Position numbers and translations under genes: made by a program
NCBI RefSeq assembly: GCF_047496725.1
Contig: NC_132973.1
Coordinates: 13,774,233-13,838,232 of the forward strand
Reading direction: 5' to 3'
Length of the DNA stretch: 64,000 nt
DNA from: Anoplolepis gracilipes
Taxonomy: Eukaryota > Arthropoda > Insecta > Hymenoptera > Formicidae
In this document: positions 1 to 14,500 of the stretch, in pieces
How the letters are laid out: every line of letters begins with the position of its first letter
Position numbering within the stretch: position 1 is the first letter of the stretch
Notes under the pieces: model-generated
Told to the model about the DNA's origin: nothing
What the model saw: only the letters and a program-made list of their open reading frames with translations
The model's database searches: none

Positions 1-3000
1 AACTTCGTTCAGCGGTGGAAGACGAAGAAAGAGAGAATTCTCGCGCGGACAGGCGTTGCACAGAGAGAGCTGTTCCGTTCGGAGATTATTAATCTTCCCG
101 GAAATCAACCGCCGTTTTGACGAGGTGCCCTTTACAATGGCATCTCGCCCGATCTCCCGGCTGGAAATGACGTCGACACGCGGCACCTTCCGACCGTCGT
201 AATCACGTCGCTATCGTGAATCTTTGACAAAAATGAACAAACGAAACTTTGCGTCGAAAGATATAAGAGTATATTAATATCTGTTACGTTTATAGTACAA
301 TATATTTCTGTGACATTGTGGACAACTATTTGTAGAAACATGCGCAGCTGACGTAAATCCATGATGTACATCCATTTCGGTATTTCTCGATCTCTTTCGC
401 GATATTTGTAGTAACCATTTGCCATTTGTGTGTCGAATTGAAAAACATTTGCGAAGCCTAAATGTTATACACGGCCAAACACGTTTTCAATTTGCCGGTG
501 CAACGTGCATTCCGTGCAAACGGCGCGGCGGCGTATTCGGACAACATCCGGGTAAAACCTGGGCTTTTTCTCCTCCTCCTCCTCCTCCTCCTCCTCCTCC
601 TCCTCCTCCTCCTCCTCTTGCTCCTCCTTTTTCTCTTCTTCCTTCTCTCTCGGGTCCCCACGTCACCGATCATTTATCTCTGTAATATCAGAAAAGTGGC
701 TAGGAATAAATGCCGCGAGACCGCGTTTATTAGATGGGACAGACTATCGATCTTAGCGTGTTCCCCGCGGGCAGCTGATCAATTTCCCGGGATTCTTCCG
801 TTTAATCTTCTCGCGTTTTGTTAAACGTATTAAAATGGAATTTCAATTTCGCCAAAGCCCTACTGACACACAGCGTGGTTGGTTATGATCGGCGCGATCC
901 CGCGAATTTTAATTACTTTTGTCTCTCTCTCGCGTGTTTTTTGGGACTCGATTGAGGGACTCGACTTTCCTCCGTCTTTTGCGTAGCGTTGAAATAAATC
1001 GGAAGGAGACCTTTTACAGTTACCACGAGCGCGCAGAGAGCGAGCTGGAGGCATAGCCAACGTGTATTTAACGAGCGTTAAATGAGTATTTCATTGCAGG
1101 TCGCGCGAATAATAGCCTGGAAAACGTTTGAGTTTTTGCCGGACACTTTCATTAAATTCAACGATTAAATTCGAGATAGTACAAAGAGTACCATTTCATG
1201 ACCGCGTTACTATATATCATGTACGCTATACTTTGCTTATAAGAGTCCAGATTTGCTCGATAGAAGTCGGAAGGCTAATTTTCATGGTAAACGTTATTTT
1301 AGGTTCGTGAATTCTCTTACCAGACTTATTTTCAATTTCATGAGCTGCAATTGTCTTACGAGGAAACTTTCCAGAGAGGGAAGAAATATTGTATATAGAG
1401 AGAAAGAGAGTAATATTCTCTCGCGAAAATACATATAATGTATCGATACATAGATTATACATAATTTGACCAAAATATTGAGAGATAGCTTTCCATCTAT
1501 AAGATTCCGTCTAAATTAAAAATGACTGAAACTTTAACTTATAATTAATGGAGAATTCATCCTAATAATAAATATAATAATAAATCTTTGATAATTATAA
1601 GAGGACAATTTTTCTTCTTTCTTTGTCTCTTTTTTGCCAGTCTGAGAGAGAAAGAGTCTTTAATGAACGAAACGTTATCTCTTTCGCCAAACATCGCGGA
1701 TTAAACGTACCATATCAGCTCAAGTCGGCCGTGAAAGTCCGGAATAAGTGGGCAGGATTAATTAAGACTAGCACAAAACGCGACCTAACATAATCGACCG
1801 ATGTTAACTCTGTGCCTTAATTCCGGGACCGTAAACCGTTCCACGGCATCATGAAAGGTAATGCGAGATACGTGACGTCGTTGATCACGCCGTTGAAACG
1901 ACGCAGTAGATCTCGTCTCGTTCACCCCAAATCCCGGCGCTCTATTCGGCCATCTCAACGCGAATTTTGCAGCTGACGCCGGATTAAGGTCTCGAAGGTA
2001 CGAAAAACATCCCGCCCCTTCAGCCCGATATAATTTCCACGTTGACCTCGACGCGTTTACGGCCCCACGTATACATATGTTTGGATATAACGGATTAATT
2101 CATAACCCGCACTTCCGCGCACTGTTACTTGATTAGTTTTCCGATAAACGATTAATCCGGTCGCGAGTGATATACGTATCACAATTAGCGACAACTGAAA
2201 CTGTGCCCTTAATATAAGATATTCTTCGACGTAAATACTACGCGATAACGTTTAATAATTAATTATTTCTTTTTATCCCATAATAAATGCTTTTTATCTA
2301 ATTTTACAATATGCTATTATAATTTTTATTACTTTGCAAGATTGATTATCGTATACCTGTTTTATGCTTAAATTCAACATTAAACTGTTATATGACATTT
2401 TGATGAATATAAAAACGGTTATAATATAGGCTAGATTCTTGGAGAAAAACTCGTATGTACCTATTTCTGATTTTACAACAAAATGTCAGAAGTAATCGAT
2501 ATTCGTTCCAGTTTGAAAAAAATGAAGGACACGCGCAGCGTTGTATAAAATTGAAAATATGTATAAATGTAGAAAATGTGTGCAAACCTTTCAAATTATA
2601 TTATACTTTAATGTAGTATACGCGAGTCGAAATATAAAATGTTAAAATGCAATATAATTTAAATATTTCACTAGTCGCATATGCCACATACATTTTGACG
2701 ACGATGCTTTTTGTATGCGGTGATTCAGTTTGCCAGAAATATTTTTATTTAGTTTCTCGCAGCGCAATCAAGAATTGTGCGCAATTCCATAACACATTGG
2801 CGTAAAACAGAAATTATTCCCTATATAGCCACGCAAGAGTATTCACTACACTTGGTTTTCTTCTCCGCACCGCGAGTATCAATTACGTTGTCATCGAGAA
2901 ATCATCAGCTTCCGTTAGAGGCCGTCTCGTTATCAAAATCCATGGATGCATCGGCTTTCGGAAGTAAGATTGATGTGGATGGATGAAAACGAGATTAAAA

Positions 3001-3455
3001 GGGAAACGCGTTCTGATCCTTGTCGAAAATCTCGCGGGAATCCTTCCGCTTCCATCGCGAATCTTTTATCTTCTACGAGGCATTTGGCCCCGCCGGACGG
3101 GATGTAATTTCAGGAATTGTGTACTATTGCTATGTTTATGTGTATTTGGACCTGTGCATTCCAACGCTGCTGGCTTAATCGGCCATTGCGAAGATTAGAC
3201 AGAAAACTTAATTATAAGAATCCTGATTGGTTGGATCCTCCGGAGGCTCACTTCGTGAAAAAGACAGGACTATTTTTCGCCGGATTCTCCAAGCGATAAC
3301 AACTTTTGGAATTGCATGCAGAATGCGTACCGTGTTTTTTTTTTTTTTTTGACATCGATTTGTATCTCTAAATTATTTCTAAAATACTAAATCGCGTTAT
3401 AAATGTTTCATCATCAATGTTTCCACATTTTTTTTTATAAGCGTAAAATGTAATA
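1..3455. other. Non-coding stretch, inferred far-upstream intron
   Basis: No exon with a credible reading frame and splice sites. It contains a (CTC)n microsatellite at 570-616, scattered CpG-rich patches (1690-2200) and AT-rich DNA. The nearest definite exon is at 29057. Confidence 0.5.
570..616. repeat. (TCC)n microsatellite
   Basis: About 15 uninterrupted TCC units. They create spurious poly-Pro, poly-Leu and poly-Arg reading frames on both strands. Confidence 0.95.
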
Positions 3456-3643
3456 CAGTCGGACCTGTTGTCCTACGACATTTTCGGTCCGGAATCTTCC
3501 CCTTAAACCTCTGATCCTACGACAAAAATTTGAGAGTGGGGGTATATAATCCTCCTTTCGCGGTCGTAGCATGAGAAGATTTTTTGTCGTAGGATAAGAG
3601 GTTTCGTAGCATAAGAAGGGTCGTAGGATAAGAAATCCGACTG
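3456..3643. mobile_element. MITE with Tc1/pogo-type ends and TA target duplication
   Basis: Terminal inverted repeats begin CAGTCGGA on both sides (left 3456, right end 3643 as TCCGACTG) and continue for ~24 bases with GTCCTACGAC/GTCGTAGGA(T/C). The element is flanked by TA (3454-3455 and 3644-3645), the target site of Tc1/mariner/pogo transposons. The 188-bp interior has several copies of the CCTACGAC/GTCGTAGG motif and no coding capacity, so it is non-autonomous. Confidence 0.8.
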
Positions 3644-3992
3644 TATGTATAAATATCTGTTCTGATTTTTATTCTTGAAATTGTACTTTTCATGTTTAAA
3701 TAATTGTTCTATGCTTTAAATAATGAACGACTTTGTCAAACATTTATTAAAACAGTGGTACATTGCAATCCCAATAAATGTGTACAAAAAAAGGACACTA
3801 TGACCGAATTTTTTCCGCCGCTGCTTCATCGCGAGATGCATGAATTATGCGACGGGTCATGTCGCGTCTCTATTTGTACATGCAGTGTCAACGTTTTGAA
3901 TAAACAAGACCTTTTAATTAAAAGCGCTTCCAAGAGGCTTCACCCACGTTGTGGACCCTCAAAGACGTTGTCGAGACACGATTCTCTCTTTA

Positions 3993-4002
<10 letters not shown>

Positions 4003-4035
<33 letters not shown>
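4003..4035. repeat. (TC)n microsatellite
   Basis: Dinucleotide run of about 16 units. Confidence 0.9.
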
Positions 4036-4039
<4 letters not shown>

Positions 4040-4631
4040 GCACACGCTTGCTATATTGCCCCCGGAATACTTTAAAAATGGGGTATATACGTGGAGCAAA
4101 ATTCACTAAAAGAAGGCGAAACGCGCGACGCTGACCAATTTCACGGTTGCCAAAAAGACGAAGTCTCAAAAATTGCACGCGGAAAACCCGGGACGATGGC
4201 GCGGCAAGTGCGGGAAATTCATGCGGCAAAAGCCAACGGTCCTCTTAACGTCTCGTAACGAACAGCCATGAAGAATACGAGGGGGGGGGGTAGGGGGCTC
4301 GTACCGAAACGCTGGGGCGATCGGCTGGACCGAGAACGGAGCCGAGATTTATTGGCTATGGCACGATTTATTTGACGCGTTTAAATGCCTACTTTATCGC
4401 ACTAGTCGACGGAGCACACATTCACACACACACACACCACACATACATACATACAGTGTTTCAACCTCGGTCGATCTCATCCTCGTTTCCGCTCCTCGAC
4501 GATTTTGCGCATCGTCCATCGGCAGAGATTTTTAAGGTGTTTTCGCACACGAACGACGCCGCGACGCCAATTACGTGAGCACGTATCCATGTAGTGGTGA
4601 TTGTGCAAAATCCGTCAGGGCGTAACGAGTG

Positions 4632-4635
<4 letters not shown>

Positions 4636-4676
<41 letters not shown>
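4636..4676. repeat. (TC)n microsatellite
   Basis: Dinucleotide run of about 20 units. Confidence 0.9.
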
Positions 4677-4681
<5 letters not shown>

Positions 4682-6449
4682 CTTTTCCGACTCGTCGGAT
4701 ATTTTTGGTATTCTCCACGGACACTTTTGCCAGCAATGCTTCTGAATAAAACCTGATAATTCGGATAATTGCGTTAATCACTTAGCTATTTTATCCGTAC
4801 TATTACGTGAAAAGAATTCTAAAGTATTTTACTTTAAGTAGAAATAATCCGAGCATGCGATATTTATTCCTGCTTGTGTATTTCTGGGTTTGATACGCCT
4901 AAAAAGAGAGATCACTTTTTTTAGCGTATTTTTGATATAATTTTTGTAAGCGGGTTAAATGAGAATCTATTATTTAGTTTTACATCATACTCGGCCATGG
5001 ATATAAATGGAGAGAATTAAAAATTTCTAAGAGATTTCATCTGACTTTCGCTCAATTTAAAAGAGTCCGTTGAAGATTTGTTAAAGCGAAAGCGCGATTT
5101 GTTATAGACTTCCCATACGTTTTCACGAGTCGCTTTAAACGTGTACGTGATATCCTCGATTTAAAGGGCTAGAGAAATGTGATAAACGTTCGCGCGGAGG
5201 TTCGATTTTCGCGTTTATCTGACTGCCGGGCGCCCGGTTTATGTCCGGCGTGACTTTTCCGATCATCGAGTCACCGACTTTATTATCAGCACGTCGGCAC
5301 TAAATACCGCCGACCGAAAATCGATGATGCGATAAGCCAACTTGACCAGATTCGTTTGCATATCTGCGGCACGAAATGGCCGTGCGGCGCGCAGCCGTCG
5401 CGCAAACGTATTAATCCGCATATTAACTCTTCGTTATATCGCCGCACGTGGAAAAACGCAAGGTAGGACGGTGAATCATATAATCGGATAGTATTTTAAT
5501 CTCCCTTATATTATAATACATACGCATTGCTTGGTGCGCGTATTTGTACAGGGTGATATCGGGAATTTAACCTTTGAACAAAAATGAACAAAAAATACTC
5601 TGTATTAAGGAACACTTTTATTATAAAAAAAAAATCACGTTTATATTAATTACCGAGTATTCCCTATCTCTGGATATTTAGATAAGCCATTTTCAACGCA
5701 ATATAACATAAACGTAATGTAACGTCTATTTGAAATATAATCCTAATTTAGGTACAAGTTGTATAAAGTTAATTATACAAGTTATATAATTATAACGTCT
5801 TGCCAACGAAAACTTCCGAAATATATATATTTTAGCAAAGCAAATCTCGATTTGTGCCGTGGCGCTGTCGTTAATCTAACGTATTTTGCGGTTATATTAT
5901 ACGGTAAAACCTGCACCGCTATACTGATACAAATTTCTAATAACGCGCGCATCTCAGTTCGGTCTAGTGATTTATATTAGCGACATATTAGAAATATGTC
6001 ACTCGTGTGTCACTCGCGACGAGAAGCGAAAGAATGCAATCTTTAACGTACATTCTGCGATGCAATTCAACGTAGTTGTCGAAATTAATTTTGCGCGACG
6101 GACTTTTATCATGTTTTACAAGACTATTTCACGATGCTATGTGATTTATTTTCATTCCGTCGTTGAATCTCGTTTGCCGAGATAAGGCAATAAAGTTCCA
6201 CCATTATCGTCAATCTTATTATTCCGCTAGAGAAAACTCACTTCCACATTTTGAATACGACAAATCTGTTCTCCTCGATTAATAAACCCTTCGAAACATT
6301 ATAGACACACGCGCGTAATTTTTTTTTTCCTCGAGAACGATCTCGGCGCTCTCTCTTCCTTTCTCGAATCATAAATTTCATTACGAGAAATTCCTATTGT
6401 CTCATCTATTTCTGCGAGCGTTAAACCCGTTATCTTTACTACCGTTATC

Positions 6450-6484
<35 letters not shown>

Positions 6485-7005
6485 TATCTTATCTTCTCTT
6501 TCGTACAGTTTTTAAACGATGTCGCTTGCATTAATCTACGCTTGCATTAATCTACGTGGATTATCCGCTTGTAAGGTACTTAACGAATTTCGTGGATTCT
6601 TAGACGTTTTCGAGAGTTTCGAAATTCAACTTTGTGGAGCGCGATCGTCCGACTGAAAAGGACACCGCATTTAATGGCGTGGGTGGGGGTAGAGGGGCTC
6701 GAGAAATTGAGTATCCTACTCAACGATGGACGGGTTACGCGAGCGGGACCGAAGAGGGAGAGGTTCGCCAACGAATCTTCATCGCGGTCTCGTTGAAATT
6801 CGAGATGATGGTCGACGTCGATACCGTTTTACGCGGGTGTAGCGCTTGCCTTACGGTGATTATCTCTGACTGGTTAAGCTCCGTGGCGGGAAGCTCTCTC
6901 GAGGATTATCTCTCTGTCTCAGCCTCTATACACCCTTCAGCCGCTGTCGATATTTCAACGGTCTTATCTGCTCCTTTGGGATACCAGTTCGAATTGCCCT
7001 CGGCC

Positions 7006-7009
<4 letters not shown>

Positions 7010-7042
<33 letters not shown>
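7010..7042. repeat. (AT)n microsatellite
   Basis: Alternating TA of about 16 units, followed by a second short run at 7048-7058. Confidence 0.9.
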
Positions 7043-7046
<4 letters not shown>

Positions 7047-10000
7047 CATATATATATGTTGGCTATTATACTGTTCTGTTAATTAGATTACGGTTAGTAC
7101 GGGAATTCTTAAAACTTGTCTGACAACGCGTAGACAACATAATGAAAATCTGGCAAACAGCCCAGCTTTGTGCCAAAAGTTACCGTCATTAATGTCAAAT
7201 AAATTATACTGATATGAAGAGATATCTCCCAATAATGTTTTGTGAAAATTTAATATTTTTTTCTTTTATAAAAAAATATAATTGACAGAAATTTTTTGAT
7301 AGATGGGTTATTAATTTCATGCTTTTAATATAAATGTAGCAGTTTTTTTTATAGAATCGTTGGTATGTACATTTTCTAGTTTTGCGCTAATCATACTTTA
7401 ATTTTAAAATTAAAAGAAAGTAGTATATACTAATTCTATTTATTAACGTAACATTCAGCAACATTAATGATTCGTTAAATGCCGTCATTTTCGAAAGAAA
7501 AAAAATCTAACGAATAATATAATTATCTACGGAACTCGCAGAAAAAGCAAGTTAGGTTGGCGTGTCTGCCGGATAATAATTGTCATTAACACGAAAATAT
7601 GTGCTGGAAGTAACCCGGTAGGATTGCGCCTGGCCCCTTTCGTTCCCCTTTCCTCTCTCCTTCTCCCTCGTAACTTCCGCTACGTTTTTTCGATTTTTCG
7701 CTTCTCCCTTTTCTGCGCGAAACCATCCGACATAAGCTCACTATCTCGTTTCCCTTAGCGCTTACGGAATTTACGCTCTCTCGCTTGAAGTTATGCGTTT
7801 TTAACGAGGGTAGAGAACTTTTGTGCTCATTGATCTACCGTCAGTTAATTCTCGCTCCCACGTATCTTACTGGTCGCCATATAATGATAATAACCGACGC
7901 TAATCGAGAGAACAATGTGCGATAGTGTCGTATAAATTTCCTTATCTCGCGTGACACGCACGATAACGCGAGATTCTTAGTCATGATTTAGTCGAATGTT
8001 GAAAATTTGTTGGCGCATTTTCCTCGGTATATAAATACGATAAAGCTGTAATTATTCTGCAGTTGAACATTATATAAAAATAATGCCGTATTGTAGTATA
8101 GATGATGCATATTATACGTACACGTTGTGATATTTTTTCGCAGTCTAAATAACTAAGAGAGTTGACGAACAAATTCGAAAAAAAAATCTTTTTTTTTTTT
8201 TATTTGTTTAGGTTACTTTAATTATATTTTTTTTATGTCCTTTTTTTTACTTATTCGGAAAAAGGTCTTTTAACCGATATTACAGTGGATATATTTCGAT
8301 TCCAATATCGAGTTAGATGTCGCGCGTTGAACATCGTATAAAAAGATTGACGTGTAAAGTTCTTTTTCCCATTTGTCTCTGTCAGGTTCGCGCGGGAGCG
8401 ATTTCGCGAAAGTAAAAACGCGAAGACACGGCAAACGTTTAATTATCCTGGACTGACTCGCAGCGTTCTCAGATTAGGTAGCTTAGAATTAAGGGACACG
8501 GGGCTCTAGACTTTAGCAGACTACGGACACAGGGGCTTTCACGCTCATCCTAACTACTATACTCTGTCGCCTAGCAACCAGAAACCGTCTCGCCGGTCGC
8601 TCGGCTTCTGCGATTAATCCATTCGAAGTGCAGATTAAACCGCCACGTTACTTTCTAACCGCGAGCGCATGTACGATCGCTCGTCAATATTCGTAACTTT
8701 CGTTAAAGTTAGAGATCAGGAAGGACGATTCGACGGAAGTTGGCGGAAAGTCACGGTTTGGCTTCGAGAAAAACTCTTTTTCTCTCATGATGCCTCCTGA
8801 AAAATAAACGAAAACGAATTGCGACTCCTTTTTAGTATTATATTAATTTGTGTTTCTACTTGTAATATATACTAGATGCTTTAAATATTTCGTAATTATG
8901 AGTGTGCAAAGAAAATTTAATTAAGATTCTCCGTCATGGGCATACATGGTCCGAGACGTTGCAGCGCATATTGCACTTAACACAAACGTCCGACACACAT
9001 TTGCGCTGATAAACTGACGAAAATGGAACGTCAAAAGCGAGGAGCAAGTTCAACGGAGAAGTTTGTCGAACATACGGGACAAACAGCTGTTTTATCTTTC
9101 AAACATTACACAAAGACGTGTCGCAAGACGTCAATACGTAGGAAATTATAGTTTTTTTTTTCTTTTTTTTCTTTTTTTGGAAATAAAACTTTTTATATTG
9201 ATATATGCACGAAAGATGGGACTATATAGGCAGAAAAATTAAACGTAACTTACGTACGCTGTACGTCTAAAGCGCACGGCTAAAAAAGTTCTTCCAGCCT
9301 CTTTTTTTGAAAGAGAAAATAATCGTATCCATGTGGTGATGCGTGACAATCCGCAGATAACCGAGTCAAAGGCATTTTGCCGCAAAATGAAAAATTCCAC
9401 GGCGTTCTGAAAAATTCCGCTCGCTTAACGCGATATATATTTCGCGCTCCGCGCCACGGTGCGCGCGTAGCTAATTTATTTAACGGTGCCACACGGCTCT
9501 CGCTTCCGCTCGCATGGAAAGCTCTCCATGAAAATCGAAGGTGACGGCGCGGACACGAGGGAGGGCGAGGAAAAGGCCACGTTTTTTTCGGCCACCAGCG
9601 GTACTTTTAATCTCCCGAAATCCCGCGTAATGTAATATTTTCGCTCCCCCGACGTCATTTCTCTCCGTCAAATAGAACCGACCCGACCTATTGCGACAGG
9701 CGACGACGCGAAGAGATCGACGTTCAATATCGATTATAGCTGGAGAGTCAGGCGGATCTACGAGCGGATCTCGTGGATATTTCTCGTCGAATTTGAATTT
9801 CAAGCCCCGGCGCGCAAATAGATTCAATTTTTAACGAGCGCCGTTGTCCGTCGCGCACATTTGCCCCATCGACGGTTGCAGACGCGTCGACCTAGTAACG
9901 TTACAACTCGAATCGCGCGCGCATCGTCCATAAATGTAAATGAAATTCCATTGTCGGCGGAGGTTGATGTTCGCGTTGTTCGACAGGCGGAAAGAAACAG

Positions 10001-12900
10001 CGGAGGTTAACCCCACGGAGACAAAAGACCCAGATTTGCATTTGTCGGAAATCGCACTGCGGTTTGCCACGCGTTCGGTCTTACCTCCTCGCTCTCTGTC
10101 AATAGTAATTTTATTTAATTCTCTTATTTGATGAAAACGCTTCTATTGAATCTGTAATACGCCGAGCTATAGGGCATGGAAAAGATTGCGTCGACTCTAA
10201 GTGGGATGCGCGGATAACCCACGGATAAATAAAAGGAGAAACGTGAAATAAGTAATTTCGTTGAAAGAAAAGGTAGCTGTATATTCGCCATTATTACGCA
10301 AAGATCGATAACGATAGTCACGTTAAATTCTATTGTGCGCCGGGGCCGGAGGCTTAATGCGATCCGGAAATGGAAAGGGACGGTCGGGGAACGGTGAAAA
10401 ACGTGGAAATGGAAAAATGTTCGTGGAATATCATGGCAACCCCGAGATGAACGGCTGAGGTTAGAATTAAGGTGAAAGGAAAGCGAGGACATTATCGGGT
10501 TGGCCCATAAATCCAAGAAGATTAGTCCACCGCGAATCTTACCCAGTTGCCTTTTCGAGATATGTACTTGTCGTTGCAATCTTGTGAATACTTGAGTTTT
10601 TTAAATCGCGCGTACAACAGGCACATTGGTGTAAATTTACAAAATTTAATGTTTTAAGATGATCAGAAAAAATCCGCTATTAAATCGATTAAATTTATAC
10701 GATCACACATTTGGTTATATAATCGAAGCAATTATTTTAGGGAAGCTATTTTTTTCCCAGAAATATCTCTCGTCCCACTTCATTGGGTGAATTTCTAATA
10801 GCACATTCGGATGTTCGTTAGTAAAATGGATTAATTTTTTAAATCGTATTCTAAGCGATAACACGACGCCGCGAGCGAAATAATCCTCGTTACGTAGAGT
10901 TAACTTAGTCACATTTTTATTAATTATCATTAACCGCCTTTGACCGAGCTAGCAGGTTGCTCGGTGTGGTGATTTTAATACTAGGCTATTATTATCCCGC
11001 CACTTTCCACGCAGCATAATCGCTTTAGATGCTTTTTTCGTTTAAGCACATCGCATATATTTACGATAAATGTATTTTAATGGAGCACTGCTAGAACTAT
11101 CAAAATTTGCTTAGCGTTTTGATTGAACGTCGTTCACGTATATTTTTTTAATATATACCATCAAGTTTTCTCAAAGAACCATTAATACGTGCGCGAGGTG
11201 CAAATATTGATTGAGTTAGTAACAATAGTAACAATAAAATTTGATTCAAGTTTTATATTGTAATTCTATAATGATTGATTAAAAGTTTGTGTATAATATA
11301 AGAGAATTAGAATGGCAAACTTTCGCAAGACAACAAGAAAGATTTCGATTTATTGAGGATACCTGTATTTCGAGATACTCGTATTTCGAAAATGACGAGC
11401 AATTCCACATTACGTTAAGCTCACACGAGTATGGTAACAGTTGATTACTACAAGCCGCAAGCGGAAAGGGAAGGGGTAGAGACACGCAGGAGTAAGATGA
11501 GACGATGGGGAGGACAGCGGACGAGCCAGAGTAGATAACCAGATAATCCACCGAATCAGCAATTAGTACACATTGGAATAATTAACACCGATCTGCCGTT
11601 AAATCCTTGAGCAAGACACCTATGCCACTCGGCTCCTCAATTACAAAGAGAGATTGCATGCTCGTCACGGGATACTCCTGCAGCTATTATTTGCGCGCCT
11701 ACGTAACACGCCAAAGTTGGCTGGACCGCAAGAAGTTGTTCGACGAAGCGAAACACGTACCGCATCGTGTGCGAGCAGTGGATCAAGCAAATATTTAGTT
11801 TGCGTATGGAATTTACACATCTTTGATATAATCACAGTCATTTTCAATTAAATTTCCTCCGCTGCGAAATATCTTTATTCAATTATCGAGCGATATAATC
11901 GACGATTGATTGAGTGGAAACAAGATATATATACGTCCACGCGATTATAAATTTTTAATATTACAACGTTTAATACTTAAATCACTTGTTTCACTTATCA
12001 AAAATGTTGCTTTAATTAAACGTCTCTTTCGCCGAGAGTACGCAAGTTGTCGTGCCTTTATATCGGCGTGCAAAGAAAATGCAATTTCAGTAAATTGACA
12101 AGCAGGCTGCGCAAGAGTTCGTTCTTTTGATCGCGACCCATTTCTTTATCGACAGTTTGACAGATTAAAGAGCCATGTAGTTACGCGGTAGCGACTTGTA
12201 CTTTAAAGATAAAAAAAAAAACCCTTGCGCGGATATCAATAGAAAAAAAAGAAGGAAGAAAAATTTCGCGACCGCAATCATCGAAGAATGATGAAGTGAT
12301 CGACGGCCCTTCGTGTTTCCATTTTTTCCCACGTCTCGTGTCTTTGTTATTTATCTTGCGTTGTATTTATTAATGATTGATAGCGTGTATAAATCCAGTG
12401 TGTGAACCAAGTTCTTTTTGCGATTGGCTATTTTGTCTGAACATTCGCTACACAAAACGCCGCCTTCTCGTTCCCCCATCGAAATTGCCTCTATTGTGAG
12501 AATCGTACTGTAACCCCGAGAATGGCTCGGCTTTTGCAAATATACTTACTGGCTTTTACTGGTTTATCGAATACCGAGGAACGTTCATTTCCTCAACATG
12601 TAATATCTTAACGACCGAAAAGGAAAACTTGCTGCGACATGTTGTATAATCTTGGAGAATTCATTTATAGCATTTTGATCGAATGAACCTTTGTATATTG
12701 AGAAGGCAAATCTTTATCATAAATGATATATATATATATATATATATATTGTTTTAAAAAAAATTGAGAATAATATTAGCTTTTAATATAAAAAAAAATC
12801 AACAACTTTTCAAAACAATCTTTTTTTCTCGCCTTACTACTTAGTAAGTTATAATTTAATCGTAGAAGGAGAGAGATGAGTTAAAATGAATTAATTATAA

Positions 12901-13029
12901 TCAACTGTTTTCTTTAAGTATATCAGTGATAATGTCGAGCACTTTAGGTTCCTCTGTAGCATGTTCCATAATTCCGGCGTCATCCATAAATGCCTTTGGC
13001 ATCGCTTTAATTAACTCTTCCTTAGGCTT
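12901..13029 (-). pseudogene. Short coding-like remnant of unknown origin
   Basis: On the minus strand 42 codons without a stop (13029 down to 12904), then TGA at 12903-12901. The translation (KPKEELIKAMPKAFMDDAGI then MEHATEEPKVLDIITDILKE, ending NS) is acidic-helical and far more protein-like than other frames in this AT-rich intron. A stop codon lies immediately upstream (13032-13030). In another frame directly upstream a further protein-like string (RPPDAKSLGISLLEFHTLEL) is present, which suggests a frameshifted fragment. It could instead be the last exon of a nested gene. I do not recognise the family. Confidence 0.35.
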
Positions 13030-14454
13030 TCAACGAATAGGCAAGCTCGAGGGTATGAAACTCTAGCAAGGAAATTCCTAACGATTTCGCATCTGGCGGT
13101 CTCTTTAATGAAATGAGTTTCAATTTGACTGACAAGAGTATACACGCACTTCTCGTCCGGGTAGGTAAATGGGAAAAGGGAGAGAAAGTATTTAAAATCC
13201 CCAACTCGAAATTACGATCGTCTACAATAATGAGAATATTATGGCCGATATGGAGAATATTATGGATTATATGTATATATCACGCCGGAATTGTAATTAA
13301 TTAATGACTCGTTATGTGAAACTAAATCACAGGATATATGAAAGCTTTTCAGGTATAATTTACTTTCTGAAACATACCCATTTATAAGGGTAAAGTTAAT
13401 TGATTTATTTCACATTTACATAGCATTGCGATTGATTTTAACTAACTCGCCTTCATAAAATCAATAATATAAGCTTTTATCGATGAAAAAATATGTTTCT
13501 AATGCTTCGTCAAATTTACCTTGCGTCGAATCAATTTGATTATGTGGAATTAAATTTATTACAGTCAAATTCATTATTTATATCGTTGTATAAGCTGAAT
13601 TGATAGAAAAAATACTTGATAATAAAGAGATGACACAAAAACGGAAAGATGACGCGAAATCGTAAAATATTATATGTATAAGTAACATAAGATTTGATTG
13701 TACAATCTTACTGGAACGAATCGCGCTTCTTAGTTGCACAGAGTGAAAATTATCATAAATCAATTCTGGCGAGCATGAGAGGACGTCAAAGTACGTTAAC
13801 GGTTTCACTTTAGCTTCTGGCAGCACGAGGGCAAATGCTAATTACAGAGAGTCCCTAACCAACCGGCCGAATGCGTAAATATCAGCGAGTACTCTCACAT
13901 GGCAAATAGACGCGAGAGACCATAAACAGGAGACTTTTACGTTTTAAAACATAATTTTGCACATGACGCCTGCCATCTATAACCATGCCTATACTTGCGA
14001 TAAAGATATTAACATATGAACGGACCGGTATGGCACGCATTAATGTGCAATATTCATATGGAGATTGCGCTGGAAGAGTATTATGGATCTAACAAGCCGT
14101 GGCTAACCTATTTACATAAATGATGACATCCGGCGCGATTTAGTTCCGTGGTGACTTATGGACCCACCGCCATCGATGCACCGGACATGGAAGTGCATCG
14201 ACAGTCTTCGATCGATGTTTCACATTTCTGGGTTACTGAATTGTCCATGAAGCAGGAACGTGACGGGATAAATTTGCGAACTTACAAATTTTTATTTTCT
14301 ACATCAGTATTAAATTTTTATCATTGAATCTAGTTTTTCAAAAAAGAAACGACATAATTAACGATAATTATCATCGATATTAACTACGTAATCGAATAAA
14401 TTGGACCGATATTAATCACGTAATCGAATAAATAAAAATAAAATCACGTGGTAT

Positions 14455-14460
<6 letters not shown>

Positions 14461-14496
<36 letters not shown>
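14461..14496. repeat. (GA)n microsatellite
   Basis: Uninterrupted GA run of 18 units. Confidence 0.95.

Positions 14497-14500
<4 letters not shown>

Larger units (their letters stand above)
3644..12900. other. Non-coding stretch, inferred intron
   Basis: Only short frames without domain content were found. It holds (CT)n at 4003-4035 and 4636-4676, (TA)n at 6453-6481 and 7010-7042, and a 16-bp perfect tandem duplication at 6524-6555. CpG-richer patches at 5100-5480 and 9470-9990 show no splice-compatible exon. Confidence 0.5.

Noticed and set aside
5545..5700. CAGGGTGATATCGGG resembling a transposon end
   Set aside because: No matching inverted or direct copy was found within 1 kb, so no element can be delimited.
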